From: Caryophanales bacterium
Lineage (GTDB): Bacteria > Bacillota_I > Bacilli_A > RF39 > UBA660
Length of the DNA: 64,000 bases
Direction: 5' to 3'
Assembly: GCA_016282155.1 (NCBI GenBank)
Contig: JAEEJY010000010.1
Location: forward strand, 30,271 to 94,270
In this document: in pieces, positions 1 to 8,553 of the stretch
How positions within the stretch are numbered: the stretch's first letter is position 1
How the letters are laid out: each line of letters opens with the position of its first letter
The notes under the pieces: model-generated
Told to the model about the DNA's origin: nothing
Databases searched by the model: none
What the model saw: only the letters and a program-made list of their open reading frames with translations
Program-made: the position numbers and the translations under genes

Positions 1-135
1 AATATTATCTGAATCATAGTCATCTACTTGGATAATTTCTAACTTAGTATATTTAGATAATCTTTTTTGATATTCCAAGATGGCTTCTGATAAATACTTT
101 TCTTTTATTTTACCCACACATATAATCTTTATCAT
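1..135 (-). CDS. rlmH: RlmH, 23S rRNA pseudouridine-1915 N3-methyltransferase (partial)
   Basis: Only the first 45 codons are inside the window; the gene runs off the left edge. The N-terminus reads [19 protein letters not shown] and continues with a [12 protein letters not shown] stretch, which is the typical RlmH start (short beta strand, VGK-K-KY, then a helix). RlmH is a SPOUT-family methyltransferase that modifies pseudouridine 1915 in helix 69 of 23S rRNA on assembled ribosomes. Its ATG overlaps the TGA of walJ by four bases (ATGA), so the two are translationally coupled. rlmH close to walJ near the origin is also the Bacillus arrangement. Identity rests on the N-terminus alone. Confidence 0.85.
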   Translation of the reverse strand, partial: MIKIICVGKIKEKYLSEAILEYQKRLSKYTKLEIIQVDDYDSDNI

Positions 136-875
136 AATTCTATTACCTCTAATCTATCTTCTTGTTTAGCAACTAATAAGTTTTCAATATCTAGATTATC
201 TTTAATATTATTATATGCAAGTACAGGGTCATTATTATCATGACTTATATGGGCAAGTACTACATACTTAGTTTTTCCACCCACAAAATTAGTTAAATAA
301 TAAAGACAATCTTTATTAGATATATGCCCACTATCACCTAAAACACGCATCTTTAAAGGATATGGTCTACTACAGTTCATAAGCATCTCAACATCATGAT
401 TACTTTCTAAAATGTAAGCACATCTATTTTTTAATACATCAAAATAATTTTTATTTATATAACCTGTATCGGTAATATATACTAAATCTTTATCATTATT
501 AATAAAGATATATCCTTTGCATTCAGGAGTATCATGTGATAGTTTAATTGTTTTAATCTCTATTTCATCAATATTATAATTATCTTCAATAAATACATAA
601 TTATCTATATCCATATCTATCGCATCATAGATTTTTTTTGATAAGTAAATAGTAGGATTAACCTTATTAATAAATACTTTTAATCCTTGAATATGATCTT
701 GGTGATTATGGGTAATAAAAATTCCTTCAATATCCTTTATATCAACATCGATTTCTTTTAGCTTTGTAGATAGATAAAGGAAATTCCTTCCTACATCTAT
801 TAGAAATTTATGATTATTAATTTCTATGTAAGTTGAATTCCCTTTTGATCCACTCGACAAAACACAAAATTTCAT
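132..875 (-). CDS. walJ: WalJ/YycJ-type metallo-beta-lactamase-fold hydrolase
   Basis: A 247-residue metallo-beta-lactamase-fold protein. It opens with [14 protein letters not shown], the standard YycJ/WalJ N-terminus, and carries the metal-binding HNHQDH motif at residues 56-61, with further His and Asp ligands downstream (SHDTPE, ITDTGY, SNHD, GDSGHIS, LAHIS). Known members are cytoplasmic nucleases linked to the WalKR cell-wall system and to mismatch repair. The start at 875 was chosen because AGGAGG lies 11 bases upstream and the N-terminus matches the family; an in-frame ATG at 899 would run into the upstream gene. walK and walR are not in this window. Substrate not predictable from sequence. 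Confidence 0.9.
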   Translation of the reverse strand: MKFCVLSSGSKGNSTYIEINNHKFLIDVGRNFLYLSTKLKEIDVDIKDIEGIFITHNHQDHIQGLKVFINKVNPTIYLSKKIYDAIDMDIDNYVFIEDNYNIDEIEIKTIKLSHDTPECKGYIFINNDKDLVYITDTGYINKNYFDVLKNRCAYILESNHDVEMLMNCSRPYPLKMRVLGDSGHISNKDCLYYLTNFVGGKTKYVVLAHISHDNNDPVLAYNNIKDNLDIENLLVAKQEDRLEVIEL

Positions 876-876
876 A

Positions 877-2388
877 TTATCTGTAACCTCCTGGTGCATA
901 GTAAGGATTTATATTACCTGTTAAACCACTTTGCCATGGAGCATAACCACGCCATAACTCATAGTGAAGGTGAGGTCCTGTTGCATCACCAGATCTACCC
1001 ATGTAACCGATTAATTGGCCACGCGCTACGGTACTACCTGCTTTTAAACCTTTAACGAATCCAGACATATGAGCATATAAAGTATAATATCCATTGTTAT
1101 GATTTATAACAATATAATATCCATATCCATTACCGCCACTTACTCTAGCTGGACTATAAGATGCTGTAGTTACTACACCATTATTAGCCGCATATATTGC
1201 AGTTCCGTATCCTACGTAAATATCGATAGCTTGGTGGAATGAAGATCTACCTTGAGTAGGATGATATCTCCATCCATATCCTGATGAAATACTATATCCA
1301 GGTTGAGTTGGCCACTTCCACCAGTTTAAACTTCCAACTGTTGAAACTCTATTAGTACCAACCATTATAATTCTATTAATTGCTGGTTCTAATTCAACAG
1401 TCTTAGTATTTTGGGCATAAGTAATTTCACCATTGATTTTTCTAATTATAGAAGTTACACGTGAAATACCATCCATACCTTGTTGTGAAACATATTCATC
1501 ACCTATATTCATACTAGAATCATATACTTCTTGAATAGAGTATTTAACCTCTCTATCTTCAACATTTGTATATTCCGCTACAACGAATACTAGGGAATTT
1601 GGTTCAGCAAGGGATAATTCTTGCCCTGTGTATAATAAATTATCTTTAGAAGTTAAGGAAGAGTTTGAAATAAGTAGGGCTTCAACACCCATTTTATTAT
1701 CTTCTGCTATCTTCTCTAATGTATCTCCTGTCTTTACGATATACTTCTTTTGTTCTTCTGTAGAACCAAATAGTAGATACTTAGATAATTTAATTGTATC
1801 TATAAATATTTCTTCTGTTACAGGAATTCTTAATTCTTTTACTAAGATTTCCTCTTGAATGTAGACATTATCTATATAGACACCTGTTGTAGTAATTTGA
1901 TTTTGTGAATCACTTGCATAAGCTTCATACTCTTCAACACCTATATATGTCTTCATTGTATTATCTATAGCTTCTTTAAAAATCTCTTTAGAAGTCGTAT
2001 AAACATATTTTTGTTCTATTTTACCTTCATCATTGGTACGTTTAATAGTAAAACGATATCCTTTAATAGTGAAAGGCTTTAATTTAGTTAACTTACGATA
2101 AACAGACTCTACCGAATCTAATTTATCATTATAAGTTAATATCCTCTTTATCTGAAGTCCATTTGGTGCGTACACCTTATCAACTTCATATTCTTCTTTA
2201 ATATTTTTACCCTTATTATCTATGTACTTTTCAAGGGCATTTTTATCTTTAATAACACCCAACACTTCATCATCAAGATACACTTGATAGTAATAGTTAG
2301 GTATTTTAGTAATTTCTTTTTTATAACCTAATATACATACTATCCCACTTAAAATTATTATCGCTAATACTTCTAATAATTTTTTCAT
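877..2388 (-). CDS. M23 peptidase with LysM and G5-like domains (cell-wall hydrolase)
   Basis: A 503-residue exported protein. Residues about 4-21 form an uncleaved-anchor-like hydrophobic segment. A long N-terminal extracellular region follows, then a LysM (YIVKTGDTLEKIAEDNKMG..., about 215-260), a G5-like domain (about 265-345) and a C-terminal M23/LytM domain. The zinc and catalytic residues are visible: H385, D389 (HQAID), H440 (YAHMS) and H473/H475 (HLHYE). Such proteins cleave peptidoglycan cross-links, LysM and G5 giving wall binding. The position between dnaB and walJ suggests one transcription unit; only five bases separate it from dnaB and the RBS is weak. Cleavage specificity is unknown. 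Confidence 0.88.
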   Translation of the reverse strand: MKKLLEVLAIIILSGIVCILGYKKEITKIPNYYYQVYLDDEVLGVIKDKNALEKYIDNKGKNIKEEYEVDKVYAPNGLQIKRILTYNDKLDSVESVYRKLTKLKPFTIKGYRFTIKRTNDEGKIEQKYVYTTSKEIFKEAIDNTMKTYIGVEEYEAYASDSQNQITTTGVYIDNVYIQEEILVKELRIPVTEEIFIDTIKLSKYLLFGSTEEQKKYIVKTGDTLEKIAEDNKMGVEALLISNSSLTSKDNLLYTGQELSLAEPNSLVFVVAEYTNVEDREVKYSIQEVYDSSMNIGDEYVSQQGMDGISRVTSIIRKINGEITYAQNTKTVELEPAINRIIMVGTNRVSTVGSLNWWKWPTQPGYSISSGYGWRYHPTQGRSSFHQAIDIYVGYGTAIYAANNGVVTTASYSPARVSGGNGYGYYIVINHNNGYYTLYAHMSGFVKGLKAGSTVARGQLIGYMGRSGDATGPHLHYELWRGYAPWQSGLTGNINPYYAPGGYR

Positions 2389-2392
2389 CTTT

Positions 2393-3760
2393 TTAATCTT
2401 TTACTTGATTTTTACTAGCTTCAATATCTTTGTTAACACAGTTAACAAATGTACTTGTATCTCTTTGGAAGATTAATGGGATAGTTCTTGTAGGTCCATT
2501 ACGATGCTTAGCTACAATAAATTCACTTTCTGATACAGGATTCATATCAGAATCTTGACGTTTATAGTAATCATCACGATATAAGAACGCTACAATATCG
2601 GCATCTTGTTCGATAGATCCTGATTCACGTAAGTCAGATAACATTGGTCTCTTATCTTCTCTTGCTTCAACACCACGCGATAATTGTGCTAATGTTACTA
2701 CAGGAACTCCTAATTCCATAGCAAGTGTTTTAAGTGAACGAGAAATTTCAGAAACTTCTTGTTGTCTATTACCACGATATTTTTCAGAACCTTGAATTAA
2801 TGTTAAGTAGTCGATTACGATTAAAGCAAGGCCATCAGGTTGACTTGCTAAACGACGACATTTAGCTTTAATTTCGGCAATTGTCATACCGGCAGTATCA
2901 TCAATAAAGATTTTTGTATCAGCTAAACGGCTAATTGCTTCATTAACTCTTTTCCAATCATCATTTTCAAGATAACCGTTTCTTAATTTATTTTGTTTAA
3001 TTTGCCCAACACTTGATAACATACGCATTGCAAGTTGCTCAGCAGGCATTTCCATGTTGAATAGGGCAATTGCTTTATCTTGACTCATAGCAGCATTTAC
3101 TACTAAATTTAACGCAAATGCAGTTTTACCCATAGCTGGACGAGCAGCTATAATAATTAATTCATTTGGATGTAAGCCACTAGTTAATTTATCTATATCA
3201 TAGAAACCTGTTGTTAAACCAGTTATAGCACCTTTATTTTGGGCTAATTTTTCTAAGTCAGATTGTGTTTTAAATAAAACATCTTGAATACTTCTAAATT
3301 CTGAACCTTTTCGTGTTTTAACAACATTTAAGATTTTCTTCTCGGCATCATCTAATACTTCATTAATATTTTCTTTTGAAGCATAAGCATTTTCTGCTAT
3401 ATCAGATGCTTCTTTAATTAAACGACGTAGAATTGCCTTTTCATTAACAATTTTAATATATTCATCGACATTAGAAGCACTAGGAACTATTTCAATAAGT
3501 TCTCCTAAATACTTGGCTCCTCCTACATCTTTTAACCATTTTCTTTTATTTAACTCTGTTGTAACAGTTGTAATATCTATTGAAACATTATCCTCCATTA
3601 AATCTTTAATTACAGTAAATATTTTAGTATGGGCATCCATATAAAATAAATCACCAGTTAAATTTTCAACGGCTTTTTCAGAGGCATATTTCGATATTAA
3701 CATTGAACCTAATACAGATTGTTCAGCCTCTATCTCGTGTGGTAATGTTTTTGTTTCCAT
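2393..3760 (-). CDS. dnaB: Replicative DNA helicase DnaB
   Basis: Hexameric replicative helicase of 455 residues, the usual length (called DnaC in Bacillus subtilis). The N-terminal helical domain begins with LPHEIEAEQSVLGSML. The RecA-like C-terminal domain has Walker A ARPAMGKT at about 206-213, Walker B LIVIDYL, and the arginine-finger region DLRESGSIEQDAD. It unwinds DNA at the fork and recruits primase. The start has a clear AGGTGATATC ribosome site. It sits eight bases after rplI, the rplI-dnaB order conserved in Bacilli. No intein or frameshift is present. Confidence 0.98.
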   Translation of the reverse strand: METKTLPHEIEAEQSVLGSMLISKYASEKAVENLTGDLFYMDAHTKIFTVIKDLMEDNVSIDITTVTTELNKRKWLKDVGGAKYLGELIEIVPSASNVDEYIKIVNEKAILRRLIKEASDIAENAYASKENINEVLDDAEKKILNVVKTRKGSEFRSIQDVLFKTQSDLEKLAQNKGAITGLTTGFYDIDKLTSGLHPNELIIIAARPAMGKTAFALNLVVNAAMSQDKAIALFNMEMPAEQLAMRMLSSVGQIKQNKLRNGYLENDDWKRVNEAISRLADTKIFIDDTAGMTIAEIKAKCRRLASQPDGLALIVIDYLTLIQGSEKYRGNRQQEVSEISRSLKTLAMELGVPVVTLAQLSRGVEAREDKRPMLSDLRESGSIEQDADIVAFLYRDDYYKRQDSDMNPVSESEFIVAKHRNGPTRTIPLIFQRDTSTFVNCVNKDIEASKNQVKD

Positions 3761-3768
3761 GATATCAC

Positions 3769-4215
3769 CTATCTTTCTTTTGTTAATTCAATTCTTAATA
3801 CTGCGACTACTTGTTTATGAAGTTCAATCTTTACCTCATGAACTCCTAAAGAAGTAATGTCATTTTCTATTTTAATACATTTTTTATCAATATTTATATC
3901 TTTTTTAGCTAATTCATTAAAAATTTGTTTAGAACTGATAGATCCAAATACTCTATCTTGTGCTCCAGTCTTAACTTTAAAAGATAATTTTGTTTTTTCA
4001 ATCTTCGATTTTATTTCTTCACATTTTTTAATAAGTTCTTTTTCAGCTTCAGCTTTTTTCATATCTAAAGTTTCTTGATGTTTAACATTCCCTGATGTTG
4101 CTGCTACAGCATAACCATTCTTTATTAAAAAATTCATTCCATATCCATCTTTAACGGTCTTAATATCACCTTTTTTACCTTGACCCTTTAAATCCTTGAT
4201 AAATATAACTTTCAT
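3769..4215 (-). CDS. rplI: Ribosomal protein L9
   Basis: Large-subunit protein L9, 148 residues as usual. The N-terminal domain has the signature [28 protein letters not shown] type of start (residues 3-30), then the long connecting helix rich in Lys and Glu, then a C-terminal rRNA-binding domain. L9 binds 23S rRNA and limits mRNA slippage. A TATAAT element lies 16 bases upstream, at 4231-4236 on the minus strand, so rplI-dnaB may have its own promoter although it follows the ART-like gene by only 32 bases. Confidence 0.98.
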   Translation of the reverse strand: MKVIFIKDLKGQGKKGDIKTVKDGYGMNFLIKNGYAVAATSGNVKHQETLDMKKAEAEKELIKKCEEIKSKIEKTKLSFKVKTGAQDRVFGSISSKQIFNELAKKDINIDKKCIKIENDITSLGVHEVKIELHKQVVAVLRIELTKER

Positions 4216-4230
4216 AAAATCACCAACACT

Positions 4231-4236
4231 ATTATA
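4231..4236 (-). promoter_or_regulatory. Candidate -10 element for rplI-dnaB
   Basis: A perfect TATAAT on the minus strand lies in the 32-base gap before rplI. The matching -35 position falls in the last codons of the upstream ART-like gene and is poor. The promoter is therefore plausible but not certain. Confidence 0.45.
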
Positions 4237-4247
4237 CTATATTTTTA

Positions 4248-4919
4248 CTAATAAGTCTTTTCTTTTACTGGTTTTGCAGATATTTTATATACGGTTAAAT
4301 CTTCATCTTCAAAATATTTTTTATCTTGTATTTCATAATTTAATGATGGTCCAAAAAGAATTACTTCTTTTTGTGAATCATTACTTGAAACTTGAAGGTG
4401 GTATCTGCCATCAACATCTTTTACAACAACAGAATAGGGAACAACTAAACATGGTGTCCCTTTAGGAATATCAATACTAAGAAGAGAGTTCTTCTTACCA
4501 GGTACATAAAAATTATCTGTTACAGCTACATCCGTTGTAGTTGAAACTAAACTATTTTTAAAGATAACATCCAAATCACTATTGGCTGAAACCATTCTAT
4601 ATACACGCATATCATAAGGAATAGTAAGTTTTCCCTCAATTGAAAATAAAATTTCTCTTACATTTTTAATACTCTTTAAAAATTTCTCATAGTCTGAAAA
4701 ATCTACTATACTAAAAACACTGAAACGCATGAAAGAATTAATTGGGTCTATAACATAACTTCTATATTCCTCAAAAAATTTTTTATATTTTTCATATTTA
4801 TATGCGTTATTTAAAATTTCATCTAAATTATTAATAAATATAAATAATTTAGATTTATATATCATTAAAGCATTCTTTTCCATATCTGATAAATTTTTAT
4901 ATTGCTCTAATAAGGTCAT
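4248..4919 (-). CDS. Putative ADP-ribosyltransferase-fold protein (R-S-E type)
   Basis: A 223-residue protein with no signal peptide and no membrane segment. The N-terminal half is helical and Lys/Tyr rich. The C-terminal half fits the R-S-E ADP-ribosyltransferase order: arginine in a beta strand (VYRMVS, R108), an STT motif (126-128, in place of STS), and QKEVILFG (Q183-x-E185), the Q/E-x-E catalytic signature. This resembles clostridial C3/VIP2-like enzymes but is cytoplasmic. The start overlaps the whiA stop (ATGA), so it is co-translated with yvcK-whiA and precedes rplI. In B. subtilis the gene upstream of rplI is gdpP, which is absent here. The substrate is unknown; a catalytically dead fold is possible. 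Confidence 0.55.
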   Translation of the reverse strand: MTLLEQYKNLSDMEKNALMIYKSKLFIFINNLDEILNNAYKYEKYKKFFEEYRSYVIDPINSFMRFSVFSIVDFSDYEKFLKSIKNVREILFSIEGKLTIPYDMRVYRMVSANSDLDVIFKNSLVSTTTDVAVTDNFYVPGKKNSLLSIDIPKGTPCLVVPYSVVVKDVDGRYHLQVSSNDSQKEVILFGPSLNYEIQDKKYFEDEDLTVYKISAKPVKEKTY

Positions 4920-5827
4920 TTTACTTTTTTCGCTAAATCACTAATCTTTTTAAAGCGATGGTATAAACCGGATTTAGTTATTTCCTTTCCTGTCTCAAGA
5001 CTTATTATTTCACTTAATTCAACTAAAGAAGCTTCAGGATATTTAAGACGATAAATAGCTACTTCTTTTACTTTATCATCAAGTAAATCTAAACCACCAA
5101 TACTCTTAATTTTTTCTATTTCTTCTATTTGACGATTTGCTGTTTCTATCATTTTATCAACATTTGCTTGTTCCATATTATTAAGACGATTAGTCATATT
5201 TTTATGATCACGATATATTCTTATATCTTCATAATATAATACAGCTTCAGGAGCATTAATAATTCTTAGAAAATCCCCAATTTTCTCTGCTTCTTTAATA
5301 TATATCATATATTTATTTTCTCTTTTAATATATTTACTATTTAGATAAAACTCATTTAAACTTTTTACTATAAACTTAGCATATTCTTCATTATTAACAT
5401 GAAATTCCAAATGATATCTTGATTTTTTAGGATCATTAATACTACCAGAAATGATAAATAAACCTCTTAAATAAGCACGCATAGTATCCATATCATCAAT
5501 AATAAATTCTTTAGGAATACTAGCATCTTCAAAAATTGCTAGGGTAGATAGAATCTCACTAATATTACTATTTACTTCAAGGATATATATTAAATTCTTA
5601 TTATAATTGTATCCTTTACGTACGGTTACTTTAGGATATACACCAAATTGATTACGAAATAAAGAGTATACTCTTCTTGCTACAGAAGCATTCTCCGTAT
5701 CGATTTTTATTTGCTTATCATTATATATACTATTTATAACTACTGCGGATAATTCAGCTATATTCTCTGCTTGAATAGTTTCTAATTTACTAACTTCATT
5801 CTTTACTATACTTGTAAACGATGTCAT
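4916..5827 (-). CDS. whiA: WhiA DNA-binding protein
   Basis: A 303-residue WhiA homologue: N-terminal degenerate LAGLIDADG homing-endonuclease-like domain (about 1-200) and a C-terminal helix-turn-helix (about 220-303, with LKYPEASLVELSEI and SGLYHRFKKI). WhiA is a regulator tied to cell division and chromosome segregation in Firmicutes and to sporulation in Streptomyces. Both ends overlap neighbours by four bases (ATGA with yvcK upstream and with the ART-like gene downstream), giving a tightly coupled yvcK-whiA-ART unit. The rapZ gene that usually precedes yvcK is missing from this locus. Confidence 0.95.
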   Translation of the reverse strand: MTSFTSIVKNEVSKLETIQAENIAELSAVVINSIYNDKQIKIDTENASVARRVYSLFRNQFGVYPKVTVRKGYNYNKNLIYILEVNSNISEILSTLAIFEDASIPKEFIIDDMDTMRAYLRGLFIISGSINDPKKSRYHLEFHVNNEEYAKFIVKSLNEFYLNSKYIKRENKYMIYIKEAEKIGDFLRIINAPEAVLYYEDIRIYRDHKNMTNRLNNMEQANVDKMIETANRQIEEIEKIKSIGGLDLLDDKVKEVAIYRLKYPEASLVELSEIISLETGKEITKSGLYHRFKKISDLAKKVK

Positions 5828-6774
5828 TTATTAATTACCTCAGAGAAAATATAGAATGATAATTTTAATGTGTCATGTCTTATCATATCATTTTCAATTG
5901 AAACTAAATTATCAGAAACAATTTTAACTTTTAGCTTTTTTAGATTATCCTTATCAAATAATACTGGATCCTTTTGCTCTAAAGTTGCATATTTTTCAAT
6001 AAGTTCATCTTTAATACGTCCATTATTAGCAATAACAACATCTATTTTTCTTTTACCTAAATATTTATTTAATGTTTTAACATGATCAGATACAGTAAAA
6101 TTTTCTGTTTCACCAGGTTGTGTCATCATATTACATACATACATGATTTTTGCTTTACTTTTATCTATTTCTTTAACTAAATCTTTGCATAATAAGTTAG
6201 GAATTATACTTGTATATAAACTTCCCATACTTAAAATTATTAAATCTGCTTCTCTTATCGCTTTTAAAGCTGAATCTGATACTTTAGCTTTTTCTTTGTA
6301 ATAAACTTCTTTAATACATTTATTAGCCTCAGTAATAAGATGTTCTCCTTCAATAATAGAACCATCATTCATTTTAGCTACTAGAGTTACACAATCTTCA
6401 GTTAATGGTATTACTCTACCTTTTAGGTTTAAAACTTTACCTAAAGCTTCAATACCATCAGCCATATTACCAGTTATGTTATTCATTGCAGTTAATAATA
6501 AATTACCTACAGCATGTCCGTTTAAATCACTAGTTGTATTAAAACGATAATTAATTAATTGCTCTACTAGAGGTTCAGTTTCCGCAAGAGAAACTAAAAC
6601 TTTTCTTATATCTCCAACAGCAGGAGTATTAAACTCTTCTCTTAATCTTCCTGTACTTGAGCCATCATCACAAACAGAAACAATGGCAGAAATATCAACA
6701 GGGTACATCTTTAATCCTTTTAATAAAGATGATAGACCAGTTCCACCACCTAAAACCGCAACTTTCTTATTCAT
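5824..6774 (-). CDS. yvcK: YvcK/CofD-like gluconeogenesis factor
   Basis: A 316-residue member of the YvcK family (CofD-related fold). The N-terminus VAVLGGGTGLSSLLKGLK is the UDP-sugar binding loop, followed by VSVCDDGSSTGRLREEF and GDIRKVL, all diagnostic. YvcK binds UDP-GlcNAc and links carbon metabolism to peptidoglycan synthesis and cell shape. It starts with a good GGAGG site seven bases upstream. Its usual partner rapZ is not adjacent; a prepilin gene lies upstream instead. Confidence 0.95.
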   Translation of the reverse strand: MNKKVAVLGGGTGLSSLLKGLKMYPVDISAIVSVCDDGSSTGRLREEFNTPAVGDIRKVLVSLAETEPLVEQLINYRFNTTSDLNGHAVGNLLLTAMNNITGNMADGIEALGKVLNLKGRVIPLTEDCVTLVAKMNDGSIIEGEHLITEANKCIKEVYYKEKAKVSDSALKAIREADLIILSMGSLYTSIIPNLLCKDLVKEIDKSKAKIMYVCNMMTQPGETENFTVSDHVKTLNKYLGKRKIDVVIANNGRIKDELIEKYATLEQKDPVLFDKDNLKKLKVKIVSDNLVSIENDMIRHDTLKLSFYIFSEVINK

Positions 6775-6794
6775 AACTAGCCTCCTTATAGTTT

Positions 6795-6818
6795 AAAAAA
6801 GCAATTATTCACAATTGC
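6795..6818 (-). terminator. Rho-independent terminator after the prepilin gene
   Basis: GCAATT/AATTGC stem (6801-6806 with 6813-6818) followed on the minus strand by six U. It overlaps the last codons of the prepilin gene and would partly insulate yvcK. Confidence 0.6.
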
Positions 6819-7176
6819 CTTTTGTTACTTCAAAATTTTCACTTGTTCCTACAGCACAATATTCTCCGTTAGTAATATTAGTTACTGTATATTTTTTAGT
6901 TGTCTTATTATATGTGATTGTTCCACCTTTAATCTCTTTTTTATTTTCGTACTCTAAAAGTGGTCCTGTTACATCAATAGGACTATCGGCAACAATAAAG
7001 TCATTATCAGCAATATAAAGTTTTGTAGCATCTATTATACCATATATTGTTTCTTTAAATAGTTTTTGTTTTGATTTTTCAACAGAATTCGAAATAATAG
7101 GAACTGTTATTAAACTTAATATTCCTAAAATTGTAATTACTGCTAAAACTTCTACTAATGTAAATCCTTTTTTCAT
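6805..7176 (-). CDS. Type IV prepilin-like (pseudopilin) protein
   Basis: A 123-residue prepilin. The short basic leader MKKG is followed by FTLVEVLAVITILGILSLIT, the canonical class III signal: prepilin peptidase cuts after the Gly, Phe is methylated, and Glu5 of the mature protein is present. The C-terminal domain has two cysteines (EYCAVG and KGNCE) that could form the pilin D-region disulfide. The start at 7176 is set by AGGTGATAAT upstream. It has its own extended -10 promoter and terminator and no assembly ATPase, platform protein or peptidase nearby, so it is an orphan. A ComGC-like competence pseudopilin is possible given the comK gene in this window; that is inference. Confidence 0.85.
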   Translation of the reverse strand: MKKGFTLVEVLAVITILGILSLITVPIISNSVEKSKQKLFKETIYGIIDATKLYIADNDFIVADSPIDVTGPLLEYENKKEIKGGTITYNKTTKKYTVTNITNGEYCAVGTSENFEVTKGNCE

Positions 7177-7192
7177 ATTATCACCTAAAATA

Positions 7193-7201
7193 ATTATATC
7201 A
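7193..7201 (-). promoter_or_regulatory. Extended -10 promoter for the prepilin gene
   Basis: TGATATAAT (TG-n-TATAAT) on the minus strand, 17 bases upstream of the ATG. A poor -35 (TTGGAT) falls in the loop of the lgt terminator at the correct distance. Confidence 0.7.
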
Positions 7202-7204
7202 TAA

Positions 7205-7229
7205 CAAAAAAGAGTATCCAAGATACTCT
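7205..7229 (-). terminator. Rho-independent terminator after lgt
   Basis: AGAGTATC/GATACTCT stem (7211-7218 with 7222-7229), three-base loop, then six U on the minus strand. Confidence 0.85.
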
Positions 7230-8041
7230 TAAAAATTTATTTGTGATGCTTCTGTTTGATTATACAACTTTTTGAATTTTGAACCTCTACCAAATATAAA
7301 GAATAGAAGTATTCCTAAAAGCACCATAACTATTGATACTAATTGGGCTGCTTTAAAATTACCAAGCATTAAACTATCTGTTCTTAAGAATTCGATAAAG
7401 AATCTTCCTACGCCATACCATATTAAATATAATGATAATGTTTGACCTATCTTATTATATTTTCTTCTTCGTAAGAATAGTAATAAAATAAAACCTATAA
7501 AGCACCAAATTGATTCATATAAGAAAGTAGGGAAGTAGTAATTACCATTAATACTCATACCTTTTATTATAAAATCAGGAGTTAATAACATCTTTAATGT
7601 TTTTAGTGATGTTACCGCTCCGTGACATTCACCATTAAAGAAGTTACCCCAACGTCCTATTGCTTGACCTAATAATAATCCAACCACAATAAAATCCATA
7701 ATTAAAGCAGGGGGTACTTTATACTTTTTACAATAAATAATTGTAAATAGGGAACCAGCTATTATTCCTCCGTGGATAGCTAGACCACCTTCCCAAACTT
7801 TTAAAATACTTATTAAGTCATCACTATATAGATCCCAATTAAATGCTACATAATATAATCTAGCTCCTAAGACACTTATAATAATTGCCCAGAAAAAGAA
7901 ATTAATTATAAAATCTTCTTCTATGTTAAATTTCTTAGTTTCTTTCATTATCACTAAGCCACCTAAAAGGATTCCTAAAAAAACACAGATAGAATACCAA
8001 TATATTTTTATAATTCCTAAATCTAATAATACGGGATTCAT
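7229..8041 (-). CDS. lgt: Prolipoprotein diacylglyceryl transferase Lgt
   Basis: A 270-residue, seven-helix membrane enzyme that transfers diacylglyceryl from phosphatidylglycerol to the lipobox cysteine of prolipoproteins. Diagnostic motifs are AIHGGIIAG (about residues 92-100) and the Lgt signature GRWGNFFNGECHG (about 130-142), plus GRFFIEFLRTD near the C-terminus. At least one substrate is encoded here: YidC has a lipobox. The start has GGAAGGATAAT upstream, located in the end of the preceding gene, with one base between the two genes. Confidence 0.97.
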   Translation of the reverse strand: MNPVLLDLGIIKIYWYSICVFLGILLGGLVIMKETKKFNIEEDFIINFFFWAIIISVLGARLYYVAFNWDLYSDDLISILKVWEGGLAIHGGIIAGSLFTIIYCKKYKVPPALIMDFIVVGLLLGQAIGRWGNFFNGECHGAVTSLKTLKMLLTPDFIIKGMSINGNYYFPTFLYESIWCFIGFILLLFLRRRKYNKIGQTLSLYLIWYGVGRFFIEFLRTDSLMLGNFKAAQLVSIVMVLLGILLFFIFGRGSKFKKLYNQTEASQINF

Positions 8042-8042
8042 A

Positions 8043-8465
8043 TTATCCTTCCTTCCTTATAAGTGGTTCAACAATTAGTTTTTCTATTAAAATATTCATA
8101 GTAGAAATTAATATAGCTACTAATAAAGTCATCCATATGCCATTAACTTCAAAATGACTTCCCAAAATTAAATCAGTCAATTTTAAAATTATCACATTTA
8201 CAAATGGATAAAATAGTCCCATTGTTAAACCTGTGATAGGTAAAGTCAACCAAACTATAATTGGTTTAACAGTCTTATTTAATAAATAAATTATGACAGC
8301 TACTACCAATCCCCATAGACCAAAATAAGAACTATCAATTTGAATTGTTTCTTTAAATACTAGCGAAACAATAGTTAATATTAAGGCATATTCAACCATA
8401 TTAATTAACCAATCTACGAATAGATTTAATCTAAATTTATCTTTGTATTTTACTATTAGTCTCAT
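8043..8465 (-). CDS. Holin-superfamily IV (YvlD-like) membrane protein
   Basis: A 140-residue, four-helix membrane protein of the family named phage holin family 4 superfamily IV (YvlD-like). The conserved core is visible: NKTVKPIIVWLTLPITGLT, then a Leu-rich helix, SHFEVNGIWMTLLVA and a terminal helix. Despite the name these chromosomal proteins are not known to act as holins, and B. subtilis YvlD belongs to an envelope-stress operon. It is co-transcribed with lgt (one-base gap) from an extended -10 promoter. Function unknown. Confidence 0.8.
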   Translation of the reverse strand: MRLIVKYKDKFRLNLFVDWLINMVEYALILTIVSLVFKETIQIDSSYFGLWGLVVAVIIYLLNKTVKPIIVWLTLPITGLTMGLFYPFVNVIILKLTDLILGSHFEVNGIWMTLLVAILISTMNILIEKLIVEPLIRKEG

Positions 8466-8484
8466 TCTACATCTCCTAGTTTTA

Positions 8485-8493
8485 AGTATAACA
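8485..8493 (-). promoter_or_regulatory. Extended -10 promoter for the YvlD-like gene and lgt
   Basis: TGTTATACT (TG-n-TATACT) on the minus strand, 19 bases upstream of the ATG at 8465. Confidence 0.65.
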
Positions 8494-8522
8494 TAATTTA
8501 ATAATATTTTAAATAGAAGAAG

Positions 8523-8553
8523 AAAAAAATAGTTTACGTAAAACTATTTTTTA
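8523..8553 (-). terminator. Rho-independent terminator after the radical SAM gene
   Basis: ATAGTTT/AAACTAT stem (8529-8535 with 8541-8547) flanked by A and U runs. It overlaps the stop codon region of the radical SAM gene. Confidence 0.85.
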
